Made by a program: the position numbers and the translations under genes. Below the pieces are notes generated by a model. That model made no database searches. It had not been told where the DNA came from and was given only the letters and a program-made list of their open reading frames with translations. From CAZCWM01 sp964622625 (GTDB lineage: Bacteria > Planctomycetota > Phycisphaerae > Phycisphaerales > Phycisphaeraceae), in contig CAZUUQ010000094.1 of the NCBI GenBank assembly GCA_964622625.1, positions 1 to 10,480 of the forward strand: DNA of 10,480 nt, in the 5' to 3' direction. Positions 1 to 6,100 of this stretch are shown piece after piece (within the stretch, counting starts at the first letter, position 1; every line of letters starts with the position of its first letter).

Positions 1-304
1 TCACCGGCTTGTTCCGCAGCACGGCTGTGGCCTGTTCGACGACGCGCTGGATGACCAGGTCGTCGGCGATTTCGCGCTGCACGACCATGGCGGTGGGGAA
101 CAGCGAGATCACGGCCGTGAAGCCGATCACGAAGATGCCCATGGCCATCATGACTTCGATGATGGTGTAGGCGCGGGAGCATCTTCGATTTAACGGCCAC
201 GGCCGCTGTTGAGGCCGTTTGATTGTTGATTTTGGATTGACGGACAGCGCGGCCCGCTGCGGCATCGGCAATCGGCAATCGGCGATGTTCCCGCGGCCGT
301 TCAT
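1..304 (-). CDS. Type IV prepilin-like protein, N-terminal part (runs off the window)
   Basis: The first 101 codons of a prepilin or pseudopilin are present; the gene continues past position 1. The core reads SRA then YTIIEVMMAMGIFVIGFTAV, which is the class III (prepilin peptidase) site followed by the hydrophobic helix of a pilin-like subunit. Tyr46 would be residue 1 of the mature protein and its Glu is at +5, as in working pilins. The residue before the cut is Ala rather than the usual Gly. I chose ATG at 304 because AGGAGG lies at 322-317, 12 bases upstream; ATG at 265 is an in-frame alternative. The 45-residue leader is long for this class and is partly encoded by heptamer repeats at 264-284 and 221-241. 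It is the third prepilin in a row and lies 69 bases after the previous stop, so it is probably in the same operon. The visible part is too short to say which pseudopilin (GspI/J/PilV-like or other) it is. Confidence 0.8.
   Translation of the reverse strand, partial: MNGRGNIADCRLPMPQRAALSVNPKSTIKRPQQRPWPLNRRCSRAYTIIEVMMAMGIFVIGFTAVISLFPTAMVVQREIADDLVIQRVVEQATAVLRNKPV
221..241. repeat. Degenerate heptamer array GATTNNN x3 in a prepilin leader
   Basis: GATTGTT, GATTTTG and GATTGAC follow each other with exact period 7. They lie in the leader part of the truncated prepilin gene, 51 bases before the Tyr codon of the processing site. Confidence 0.55.
264..284. repeat. Heptamer array ATCGGCA x3 in a prepilin leader
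   Basis: ATCGGCA, ATCGGCA and ATCGGCG in exact tandem. On the coding (minus) strand this reads as repeats of TGCCGAT and encodes IADCRLP in the leader of the truncated prepilin. Confidence 0.75.
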
Positions 305-329
305 GTGCCTGTCAAACCTCCTGCTTCCC

Positions 330-354
330 CTCTGTGTGCTCTGTGCTCTCTGTG
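330..354. repeat. Nonamer array CTCTGTGNN x3 between two prepilin genes
   Basis: CTCTGTG occurs at 330, 339 and 348, exact period 9 (CACAGAG on the minus strand). It fills most of the 69-base gap between the stop at 374 and the ATG at 304, just upstream of the AGGAGG site. Confidence 0.7.
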
Positions 355-373
355 GTAAAACTTCGTCTCATGT

Positions 374-1597
374 TCAGTCGTACATCAGCGCTCCGGTGTA
401 GCGGTTGAAAAAGACCGGCTTGCCGTGACGCAGCAGGAAGGCGGCGATGGCGGTTTCGGGATCGCTGGAGTCGGCGTCGAGGATGGGATCGACGCCGCTG
501 GCGCTGACCTCGAAAGCCGGCCAGCCGCCGGCCAACTGGTTGAAGGCGTTCTTGTCGTAGACGATCACCCCGACGCACGTGTCGATGGCGTCGAAGGGCA
601 GCGCGAGCTTGCGCTGGCCCGTGTGGGGGTCTTCGAACCACTTGTCCCGCCGCTGATTGAGCGGAAGATTGCCGTAGGCTGGATGGGTGGGGTCCCACTC
701 GCCAGGATTGCGGTTGGCAGAAGCCCAGGAACGCATGCCCAGCGTGCTGTTTGGGCTGGTCGTATTGATGTTGATCTGGTCGTACTTGACGCCCGTGAAC
801 TCCTTGGGGGCGCCGCGGCCATTGTAGTAGACCCATCGGTCGGCAGCCGCGGCGCTCTTGCCGTGGACAAGGCGCCCCTGTGCGTCAAAGCGGATGGCGA
901 AGGGCGGGGCAAGGAAGATCAGGCCGTCATTGCCGCGGGTGATGCCCGCCAGGCCGACGCCGCCGGGCAGGCGGACGTAGTCCACGCCCTCGATGTCGCG
1001 GAAAGCGTTGCGGTAACGCGGACGATCCCATGGAGCGTCTGCCGCGTTGGTCATCTTGAGGGCGAGGTCGTTGTTGTCCACGGCCATGGGATGGTTCTCG
1101 ACGATCCGAATTTCACGGGCCGTGACCAGCATCGCCACGCCGGCTGAGCTTTCGGGCGCGGGAGCCCAGACGTAGGTGGTGCCGCTGACGCGGGCGGGCA
1201 GATCCTGCACGAAGGTCTGCGGCCGCCAGACGTGGGCGCGGGCGAGGGCGACAGCGGCGCCGAGCGTGTTGAGGCCGGCCTCGACGCGGCTGCCGCGGGT
1301 CAGGGCGTTGATCGTCGGAATCGCCAGGGCCGAGAGGATGCCGATGATGGCGATGACCGTCAGCAGCTCAATCAGCGTGAAGGCGGGGGGGTGCGGGTTT
1401 CGGGTTTCGGGTTTCGGGTTGCGGGGCGGGGCGGCGATGCGGGTGTCGGCCGGTCGCGGCGCGGGACCGCTTGCTGACGCTCGCGGCTCGGCTGTGAGTT
1501 CGCCGTCGACCGGCTCGTGGCGAAGCCCATAGGGCGGCGTGCGCCATGCCGTGGCGGCGTGTTGCGGCGGTCGGACTCGTGGGGTCGGGGCGGGCAT
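374..1597 (-). CDS. Type IV prepilin / type II pseudopilin-like protein with a 72-residue leader
   Basis: A 407-residue secreted or envelope protein with a class III prepilin signal: PPA followed by FTLIELLTVIAIIGILSALA (Phe73, Glu at +5). After processing, this helix would anchor the subunit in the inner membrane and then pack in the pilus or pseudopilus. The remaining ~310 residues form a polar globular domain I do not recognise. It is much larger than GspG or PilA and ends in FFNRYTGALMYD. The start is forced: the codon series from the TGA at 1612-1610 to Phe73 contains no ATG, GTG or TTG except ATG 1597. No Shine-Dalgarno is visible there, and translation may be coupled to the gene before it, whose TGA lies 12 bases upstream in the same frame. 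The leader is low-complexity and Pro/Arg/Ala-rich. It is encoded partly by a REP-like palindrome (1467-1486) and a heptamer array (1394-1420). Confidence 0.85.
   Translation of the reverse strand: MPAPTPRVRPPQHAATAWRTPPYGLRHEPVDGELTAEPRASASGPAPRPADTRIAAPPRNPKPETRNPHPPAFTLIELLTVIAIIGILSALAIPTINALTRGSRVEAGLNTLGAAVALARAHVWRPQTFVQDLPARVSGTTYVWAPAPESSAGVAMLVTAREIRIVENHPMAVDNNDLALKMTNAADAPWDRPRYRNAFRDIEGVDYVRLPGGVGLAGITRGNDGLIFLAPPFAIRFDAQGRLVHGKSAAAADRWVYYNGRGAPKEFTGVKYDQININTTSPNSTLGMRSWASANRNPGEWDPTHPAYGNLPLNQRRDKWFEDPHTGQRKLALPFDAIDTCVGVIVYDKNAFNQLAGGWPAFEVSASGVDPILDADSSDPETAIAAFLLRHGKPVFFNRYTGALMYD
1394..1420. repeat. Heptamer array CGGGTTT x3.9 in a prepilin leader
   Basis: Three perfect copies of CGGGTTT and a fourth lacking the last base. 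On the coding strand it gives residues 60-68 of the leader (NPKPETRNP) and ends 12 bases before the Phe codon of the processing site. It is G-rich and could fold as a G-quadruplex on the plus strand. Confidence 0.85.
1467..1486. repeat. REP-like imperfect palindrome inside a prepilin leader
   Basis: CCGCTTGCTGACGCTCGCGG: outer arms CCGC/GCGG, inner GC/GC, a TT/TC mismatch between them and a TGAC centre. This is the shape of a bacterial repetitive extragenic palindrome. Here it is inside an open reading frame and encodes part of the leader segment AEPRASASG. Confidence 0.5.
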
Positions 1598-1609
1598 GGC
1601 GTCGTGTGG

Positions 1610-2623
1610 TCAATTCGTGGCGTCTTCGTCGGCCTGTTCGTCGGCGGTGCGCTCCAGGTCGTGGGAGTAGAGGTTGTCAGCTCGATCATCGACGCCGTCG
1701 CGATTGGCGTCGTTACTGGCCGAGTGATGCGGCGTGAAGTCCCTTTGTTCGTCGCCGAACTGGCCGCTGGGGCCGGCCGAGACGAAGAACGGCTGCCAGC
1801 GGGCGATGTCCTGCGGGCTGGCGCGGTAGTCGCCGGTCGTGGTCCAACTCTTACGCTGCGGCAGAAAATCGTCGAAGGTGATGTTGTCGTCGTGATCGAC
1901 GAACGCGGCGTAGAACAAGGGCTTGTCCCACGGGTCGACGATCTCATAGAAGCCGTTGTCGTCCGTGTCGCGCAGGTATTTGCCGCCGATACTGGCCATC
2001 AGCAGGTCGCGCGTGCGCGGCATCTGGAAGACGGCCCAGACGAAGCGCTCGATACTGCGGTACTTGGTGACGGCGTCATCGTCATCGTCGGTGTCGAGCT
2101 TGCCTTTGTCCTCACTGGTGGTGCTGGATTGCACGGTCTTGAGGATGTCCTCGGACCAGTCGATCGGAGCCGAAGCGCTCATGCCGTGGGCGTCCTGGGC
2201 CGAGTGGTTGATCTTGAGGCCGTAGCCGCGGCGGTCCGCGGTGGCGGCTTCGTATTCGTCGGCGACGGTCTGCACCTTCAGAAGCAGCGAGCGGGCTTCG
2301 GTCAGGCGGGCGTTGGCCTGCATGCGCGACCCGACCACCAGTCCGATCGACATCAGCACGACGATGATGCTCACCGTGACGAGCATCTCGATGAGCGTGA
2401 AGGCAGCGGGGGTGGTGGGGGCCGGGGTCTGGGGTGCGGGGTACGGCGTGGGAATCCAGCCTTGAAGGCCTCGGCCTGGGAGCGCGTGCAAGCCGCGGGA
2501 GCCGGCACCGGGGCGGGTATGCCGGGGTTGCCGGGGTTTGCGGGGGTGTCGCGCTTGGGGAGTCAGGAGAGTCATGTGCGCGTTCCGTTTCGTGTTCCGC
2601 TTTGCGTCGTGGGCCGCATCCAC
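1610..2623 (-). CDS. GspG-like type II pseudopilin / type IV prepilin
   Basis: A prepilin-like protein of 337 residues if GTG 2623 is the start, or 321 from ATG 2575. Neither has a clear Shine-Dalgarno; the ATG seems at least as likely. The processing site is TPAA then FTLIEMLVTVSIIVVLMSIG, with Phe75 as mature residue 1 and Glu at +5. The C-terminal half recalls the major pseudopilin GspG: a DPWDKPLFYA stretch where GspG has DPWGNPY, then FVSAGPSGQFGD, then DANRDGVDDRADNLYSHDLE, whose spaced Asp/Asn residues could hold Ca2+ as in GspG. An acidic insert (DTDDDDDAV) lies in the middle. The role would be structural, as a pilus or pseudopilus subunit added by the PilC/GspF platform and the GspE-type ATPase encoded just upstream. 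The leader is unusually long (58 or 74 residues), rich in Pro and Arg, and encoded largely by short tandem repeats. The GspG likeness is from motif memory, not alignment. Confidence 0.85.
   Translation of the reverse strand: MDAAHDAKRNTKRNAHMTLLTPQARHPRKPRQPRHTRPGAGSRGLHALPGRGLQGWIPTPYPAPQTPAPTTPAAFTLIEMLVTVSIIVVLMSIGLVVGSRMQANARLTEARSLLLKVQTVADEYEAATADRRGYGLKINHSAQDAHGMSASAPIDWSEDILKTVQSSTTSEDKGKLDTDDDDDAVTKYRSIERFVWAVFQMPRTRDLLMASIGGKYLRDTDDNGFYEIVDPWDKPLFYAAFVDHDDNITFDDFLPQRKSWTTTGDYRASPQDIARWQPFFVSAGPSGQFGDEQRDFTPHHSASNDANRDGVDDRADNLYSHDLERTADEQADEDATN
2424..2444. repeat. Heptamer array GGGGTNN x3 in a prepilin leader
   Basis: GGGGTCT, GGGGTGC and GGGGTAC in exact tandem. It encodes leader residues 60-67 (PYPAPQTP) of the GspG-like prepilin and lies 22 bases before the Phe codon of the processing site. 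Confidence 0.7.
2521..2547. repeat. Nonamer array GCCGGGGTT x3 in a prepilin leader
   Basis: Two perfect copies of GCCGGGGTT and a degenerate third (TGCGGGGGT). It encodes the Pro/Arg pattern RHPRKPRQPRH in the leader of the GspG-like prepilin. Confidence 0.6.
2579..2602. repeat. Degenerate 12-mer duplication at the start of a prepilin gene
   Basis: CGCGTTCCGTTT followed by CGTGTTCCGCTT, 10 of 12 bases identical. It encodes KRNTKRNA if translation begins at GTG 2623, or is untranslated if ATG 2575 is used. Confidence 0.45.
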
Positions 2624-2642
2624 GCGGCGGTGCGGCGGCGGG

Positions 2643-3959
2643 TCAGCCGGTCACCGACTGGATCAGCGCCACCAGGGGCATGAACAGGGCGATGACGATG
2701 AAGCCGACGATCCCGCCCAGTGCGAGGGTCATCAGCGGCTCGATGAGGCTGGTCATCGCCTCGACGAGGTTGTCGACTTCTTCATCGTGATTGTCAGCGA
2801 TCTTCAGGAGCATCTTGTCCAGGTCGCCGGTCTCCTCGCCGACGTCGATCATGTTGGTGACGATGGCGTCGCAGACGCGGGCCTTGCGCAGCGGCTCGGC
2901 GAAGCTCTCACCCTGGCGGACCGAGTCGTGGACGTTCTGAAGGGCCTGTTCGTAGACGTAGTTGGAGCTGGTCTCCTTGGTGATCGTGATGGCGTCGAGG
3001 ATGGGGACGCCGGCGCGGATGAGCGTGCCGAGCGTGCGCGTGAAGCGGGCGACGGCCGTCTTCTTGATGAGTTGGCCGACCACGGGGACGTAGAGGATGG
3101 CGTGGTCGACGGCGATCTTGCCGTACCTGCTCTTGCGCAGCAGCTTGTAGAGGATGAAGAACACGATGGGCGAACAGAGGACCCAGACCACACCGGGCAC
3201 GCGCTGCGGGTTGTCCTCGTTGAGCCACTTGCCGCCCAGCCAGTTGGAGGTATCGATCAGCTTCTGCGTGAGGGCGGGCAGCTCGGAGTCGAAGTCCTTG
3301 AAGATGCCGGTGAACTGCGGCACGATGAAGAGCATCAGGGCGGTGACGATGACCACGGCCACGAAGATGACGATGACGGGGTATGTCATCGCGCTCTTGA
3401 TGCGCTTCTTGAGGCTCTGGGCCTTTTCGAGGAAGTCGGCCAGACGCTGCAGGATCATCTCCAGCACGCCGGCGACCTCGCCGGCGGCGATCATCTTGCA
3501 GTAGAGGCGGTCGAAGGCCTTGGGCTGCTTGGCCATGGCGTCAGAGAGTGTCATGCCGGCCGCCACGTCTTCCTGAATCTCACCGAGCACGTTCTTCATC
3601 ACGCCGGCCTTCTGCTGCAGGTCGAGTATCTGCAGCGAGCGGAGGATGGGCAGGCCGGCATCCTGGAGCGTGGAGAACTGACGGGTGAAGTTGGTCAGCT
3701 CCTTGGGCTTGGCCTTGCCGATGACGAAGGTTTTCTTGCGCTTGGATGTGCCGCCGCCTCCGCCGCCGGCCGCACCTGTCGCGCGGCCGGGCGCCCCCGA
3801 CTTCGCCGCCTGCTTCTTGACCTTCTGCTCACGCACCGAGGTCGGAAACAGGCCCTGGTTGCGAATGCGGGCGATCGCATCCTCGCTGCTGGCGGCGTTG
3901 ATGGTGCCCTTCTGCGGCTTGCCGCTTTCGTTCATCGCTTCGTATTGAAAGCTCGGCAT
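2643..3959 (-). CDS. pilC: PilC/GspF inner-membrane platform protein
   Basis: A 438-residue polytopic membrane protein that forms the platform on which the cytoplasmic ATPases act to add or remove pilin subunits. The N-terminus (PSFQYEAMNESGKPQKGTI, then INAASSEDAIARIRNQGLFP) is the typical small PilC/GspF start. Next comes a linker at residues 47-77 with a run of six glycines and many Lys/Arg. Two T2SSF repeats follow, at about 90-215 (FTRQFSTLQDAGLPILRSLQ) and 300-425 (ARFTRTLGTLIRAGVPILDA; GEETGDLDKML). Hydrophobic segments lie at about 194-215, 253-274 and 407-430, giving the usual three membrane spans. The start ATG has GGAGGA 7 bases upstream (3972-3967). It lies 58 bases after the second GspE-type ATPase and 20-70 bases before the first prepilin, so ATPase, platform and subunits appear co-transcribed. 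Length matches the family, and the assignment is secure at family level. Pilus versus secretion use cannot be decided here. Confidence 0.96.
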   Translation of the reverse strand: MPSFQYEAMNESGKPQKGTINAASSEDAIARIRNQGLFPTSVREQKVKKQAAKSGAPGRATGAAGGGGGGTSKRKKTFVIGKAKPKELTNFTRQFSTLQDAGLPILRSLQILDLQQKAGVMKNVLGEIQEDVAAGMTLSDAMAKQPKAFDRLYCKMIAAGEVAGVLEMILQRLADFLEKAQSLKKRIKSAMTYPVIVIFVAVVIVTALMLFIVPQFTGIFKDFDSELPALTQKLIDTSNWLGGKWLNEDNPQRVPGVVWVLCSPIVFFILYKLLRKSRYGKIAVDHAILYVPVVGQLIKKTAVARFTRTLGTLIRAGVPILDAITITKETSSNYVYEQALQNVHDSVRQGESFAEPLRKARVCDAIVTNMIDVGEETGDLDKMLLKIADNHDEEVDNLVEAMTSLIEPLMTLALGGIVGFIVIALFMPLVALIQSVTG

Positions 3960-3966
3960 CGCTCAG

Positions 3967-3972
3967 TCCTCC
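3967..3972 (-). promoter_or_regulatory. Ribosome binding site of pilC/gspF
   Basis: GGAGGA on the minus strand, 7 bases before the ATG at 3959. It is one of the clearest Shine-Dalgarno sites in the window and fixes the start of the platform gene. Confidence 0.7.
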
Positions 3973-4017
3973 GCACAGCTTTTCATTCACCTGGCCGCGC
4001 AAACCCGGATCACGCGG

Positions 4018-5880
4018 TCAATCCTCTTCGTTGAGCGTTTCCTTCACGACTTCGTCGATCGTGGTCGTGCCTTCGTAGATCGCCATCAGGCCGCTCTGGC
4101 GCAGGGTCCGCATGCCGCGTTTGCGGGCCTCGGCCCGCAGCAACTGCGTCGAGGCGTGCTGCATGATCAATTCCCGCAGGTCGTCGTCGATGACCATGAT
4201 TTCGTAGAGGCCCACGCGGCCCTTGTAGCCGGTGTGGTTGCAGGCGTCGCAGCCGCGGCCGCGGTAGAACTCGCGGCCCTGCACGTCGTCGGGTGTGAGC
4301 TGAAGCTCCAGAAGCTGCTCCTCGGCCGGCTCAAACGGCTCCTTGCACTTGGTGCAGATGCGCCGCACCAGCCGCTGAGCCACAATGCCTTCGAGCGTCG
4401 CGGTGATGAGGAACGGCTCCATGCCCAGGTCGAGCATACGCGCGATCGACGAGGGCGCGTCGTTGGTGTGCAGCGTGGTGAACACCAGGTGGCCGGTCAA
4501 CGACGCCTGGGCGCCGATCTCGGCCGTCTCCAGGTCTCGCGTCTCACCGACCAGGATGATGTCGGGATCCTGACGCAGGAAGCTGCGCAGCGCGCGGGCG
4601 AAGGTGAGTCCCACTTCGGGGCGCACCTGCACCTGGACCAGGCCGTCCACGTCATACTCCACAGGATCCTCGGTCGTGCAGATCTTCACGTCCGGCGTAT
4701 TGAGCGCCCGCAGGGCGGAGTAAAGCGTCGTCGTCTTGCCCGAGCCGGTGGGGCCGGTGACGATCACGATGCCGTTGGGCTTGTGAATCAGCTGGTTAAA
4801 GACATCCATGTCCTCGGCCCGCATGCCGAGCTGGTCCATGTCGAGCTGAATGTTCTGACGGTCGAGCACGCGCATCACGACGGATTCGCCATTCATCGTG
4901 GGCAGCACGGCCACACGCAGGTCGATGGAGCGCTTGTCCACCGTCAACTCGATGCGGCCGTCCTGCGGCAGGCGGCGTTCGCCGATGTCCAGGTTCGACA
5001 TGACCTTGATGCGGCTGACGATCGGCATCGCCAGGTGCCGCGGCGGGGGAACCATCTCGAAGAGCACGCCGTCGATGCGGTAGCGGATCTTGAACTCGTC
5101 TTCGAACGGCTCGAAGTGGATGTCCGAGGCCCGGTCCTTGATCGCCTGCATGAGCACCAGGTTCAGAAGTCGCTTGACCTTGTTGTCGTCCGCGGCCGAC
5201 ATCAGCGAGTCCAGGTCGATTGACTCGCCGCGCCCGGCGAACTGCTCCAGTTCTTCGTCAGCCTGCAGGTCGCCGATCAAACCCGCCAGCGATTCACCCT
5301 CATCCTCCTCGCCGCCGTAATACTTCTGAATCAACTGCTGGATGATCGCGGGGTCGGCGATGACCGGCTCAATCTCGTAGCTGGTGAGAATGCGCAGGTT
5401 GTCGGTGGCGCGGACGTTGCCCGGGTCGGTCAGGGCCACGGTCAGACGGCGGCGCTTGGCGTCGTAGGCGACCGGCAGCATTTGATCCGCCAGGACGGCG
5501 TCGCGCGGAATCAGGTTGATCACCGATTCGTCGATTTCGGTGTCCGCTGTGAGTGTGATGGTCGCCATGCCGCTCTGGGCGGCCAGGGCAACACTCACAT
5601 CGGCGGCCGTGAGGTAGCCAAGTTCAACGAGCAATTCACCGATGAGCCGGCGCTGGCCCTTGCGGGCCTGCTGCTGTTGCAGATCGAGGGCTTCGTGGAC
5701 CTGCTCGCGGTTGAGCTTGCCCATTTTGCGCAGGATCTGGCCGATGCGCCTTCCCTTGAACTCGCTGCCGGCCGAAGAAATACTGCTGCGGCTGACGCCG
5801 GCGGAAACCGAAACAGCGGCGTTGCCTCCGTTCTGCGCGGCTTTGTCACCTGCTTTTTTGAGAATACGTCGCAGTGCCAT
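4018..5880 (-). CDS. gspE: GspE/PilB-type assembly ATPase (second copy)
   Basis: A 620-residue cytoplasmic hexameric ATPase that powers pilin or pseudopilin polymerisation through the PilC/GspF platform encoded next. Order of parts: a Ser/Ala-rich N-terminal tail (1-43); an MshEN/T2SSE_N-type domain with two 24-residue motifs (45-68 and 79-102); an N2 domain with ASDIHFEPF near 251-259; Walker A GPTGSGKTT at 376-384; Asp box TTEDPVEY (402-409); Walker B DPDIILVGE (438-446) with catalytic Glu446; His box GHLVFTTLHTND (463-474); and a four-Cys zinc site, CTKC 509-512 and CDAC 544-547. All catalytic residues are present. ATG 5880 was chosen over the in-frame ATG 5976 because AGGAG lies 6 bases upstream and the extra 32 residues look like untranslated sequence. 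In MshEN motif II the leading Arg is replaced by Leu and the spacer is 10 residues instead of 5. GspE versus PilB naming is arbitrary here. Confidence 0.95.
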   Translation of the reverse strand: MALRRILKKAGDKAAQNGGNAAVSVSAGVSRSSISSAGSEFKGRRIGQILRKMGKLNREQVHEALDLQQQQARKGQRRLIGELLVELGYLTAADVSVALAAQSGMATITLTADTEIDESVINLIPRDAVLADQMLPVAYDAKRRRLTVALTDPGNVRATDNLRILTSYEIEPVIADPAIIQQLIQKYYGGEEDEGESLAGLIGDLQADEELEQFAGRGESIDLDSLMSAADDNKVKRLLNLVLMQAIKDRASDIHFEPFEDEFKIRYRIDGVLFEMVPPPRHLAMPIVSRIKVMSNLDIGERRLPQDGRIELTVDKRSIDLRVAVLPTMNGESVVMRVLDRQNIQLDMDQLGMRAEDMDVFNQLIHKPNGIVIVTGPTGSGKTTTLYSALRALNTPDVKICTTEDPVEYDVDGLVQVQVRPEVGLTFARALRSFLRQDPDIILVGETRDLETAEIGAQASLTGHLVFTTLHTNDAPSSIARMLDLGMEPFLITATLEGIVAQRLVRRICTKCKEPFEPAEEQLLELQLTPDDVQGREFYRGRGCDACNHTGYKGRVGLYEIMVIDDDLRELIMQHASTQLLRAEARKRGMRTLRQSGLMAIYEGTTTIDEVVKETLNEED

Positions 5881-6100
5881 AACAGGCTCCTGCACCTTGG
5901 CGGTGCGCTGCGGATCGTCGCTGCGTCCGGGCAACTGCGACGCGGCATCGACCCTGATCCGAACCTCAGCCGCCATTCATATCTTACGGGCCAAGTGGCG
6001 GCTTGGATGCTGAATTCAAAGGTAATAGAGCAATCGACATCTATCGTGTAGGACAAGCGTCGGCATCATGCCCGGGCGCCATCAGCCAACTAGTTGCGAT
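5881..6100 (-). other. 220-base gap between pilT and the second GspE/PilB ATPase
   Basis: This is the largest gap inside the cluster. Its middle (about 5975-6060) is visibly richer in A and T than the genes around it, which would suit an internal promoter for the ATPase-platform-prepilin block. However, I found no -35/-10 pair with good spacing. AGGAG at 5891-5887, 6 bases before ATG 5880, is the ribosome binding site that sets the downstream start. Small inverted repeats (GCCCGGGC at 6070-6077; CCAAG/CTTGG arms at 5991-6006) are present, but none is a convincing terminator. No gene is seen. Confidence 0.5.

Noticed and set aside
221..354. CRISPR array near the left end
   Set aside because: The repeats are 7 and 9 bases in direct tandem with no unique spacers, and no cas genes are present.
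1517..2683. 388-codon open frame on the plus strand
   Set aside because: Antisense to the GspG-like prepilin; the clear class III signal is on the minus strand.
2538..4034. 498-codon open frame on the plus strand
   Set aside because: Antisense to pilC/gspF across its full length, with the same antisense composition; the minus-strand protein is unambiguous.
5881..5976. Upstream ATG 5976 as start of the second ATPase
   Set aside because: It has no ribosome binding site, whereas ATG 5880 has AGGAG 6 bases upstream; the extra 32 residues show no family features.
5960..6060. Internal promoter before the second ATPase
   Set aside because: The stretch is AT-richer, but every -35/-10 pair I tried had poor boxes or wrong spacing, so no position is claimed.
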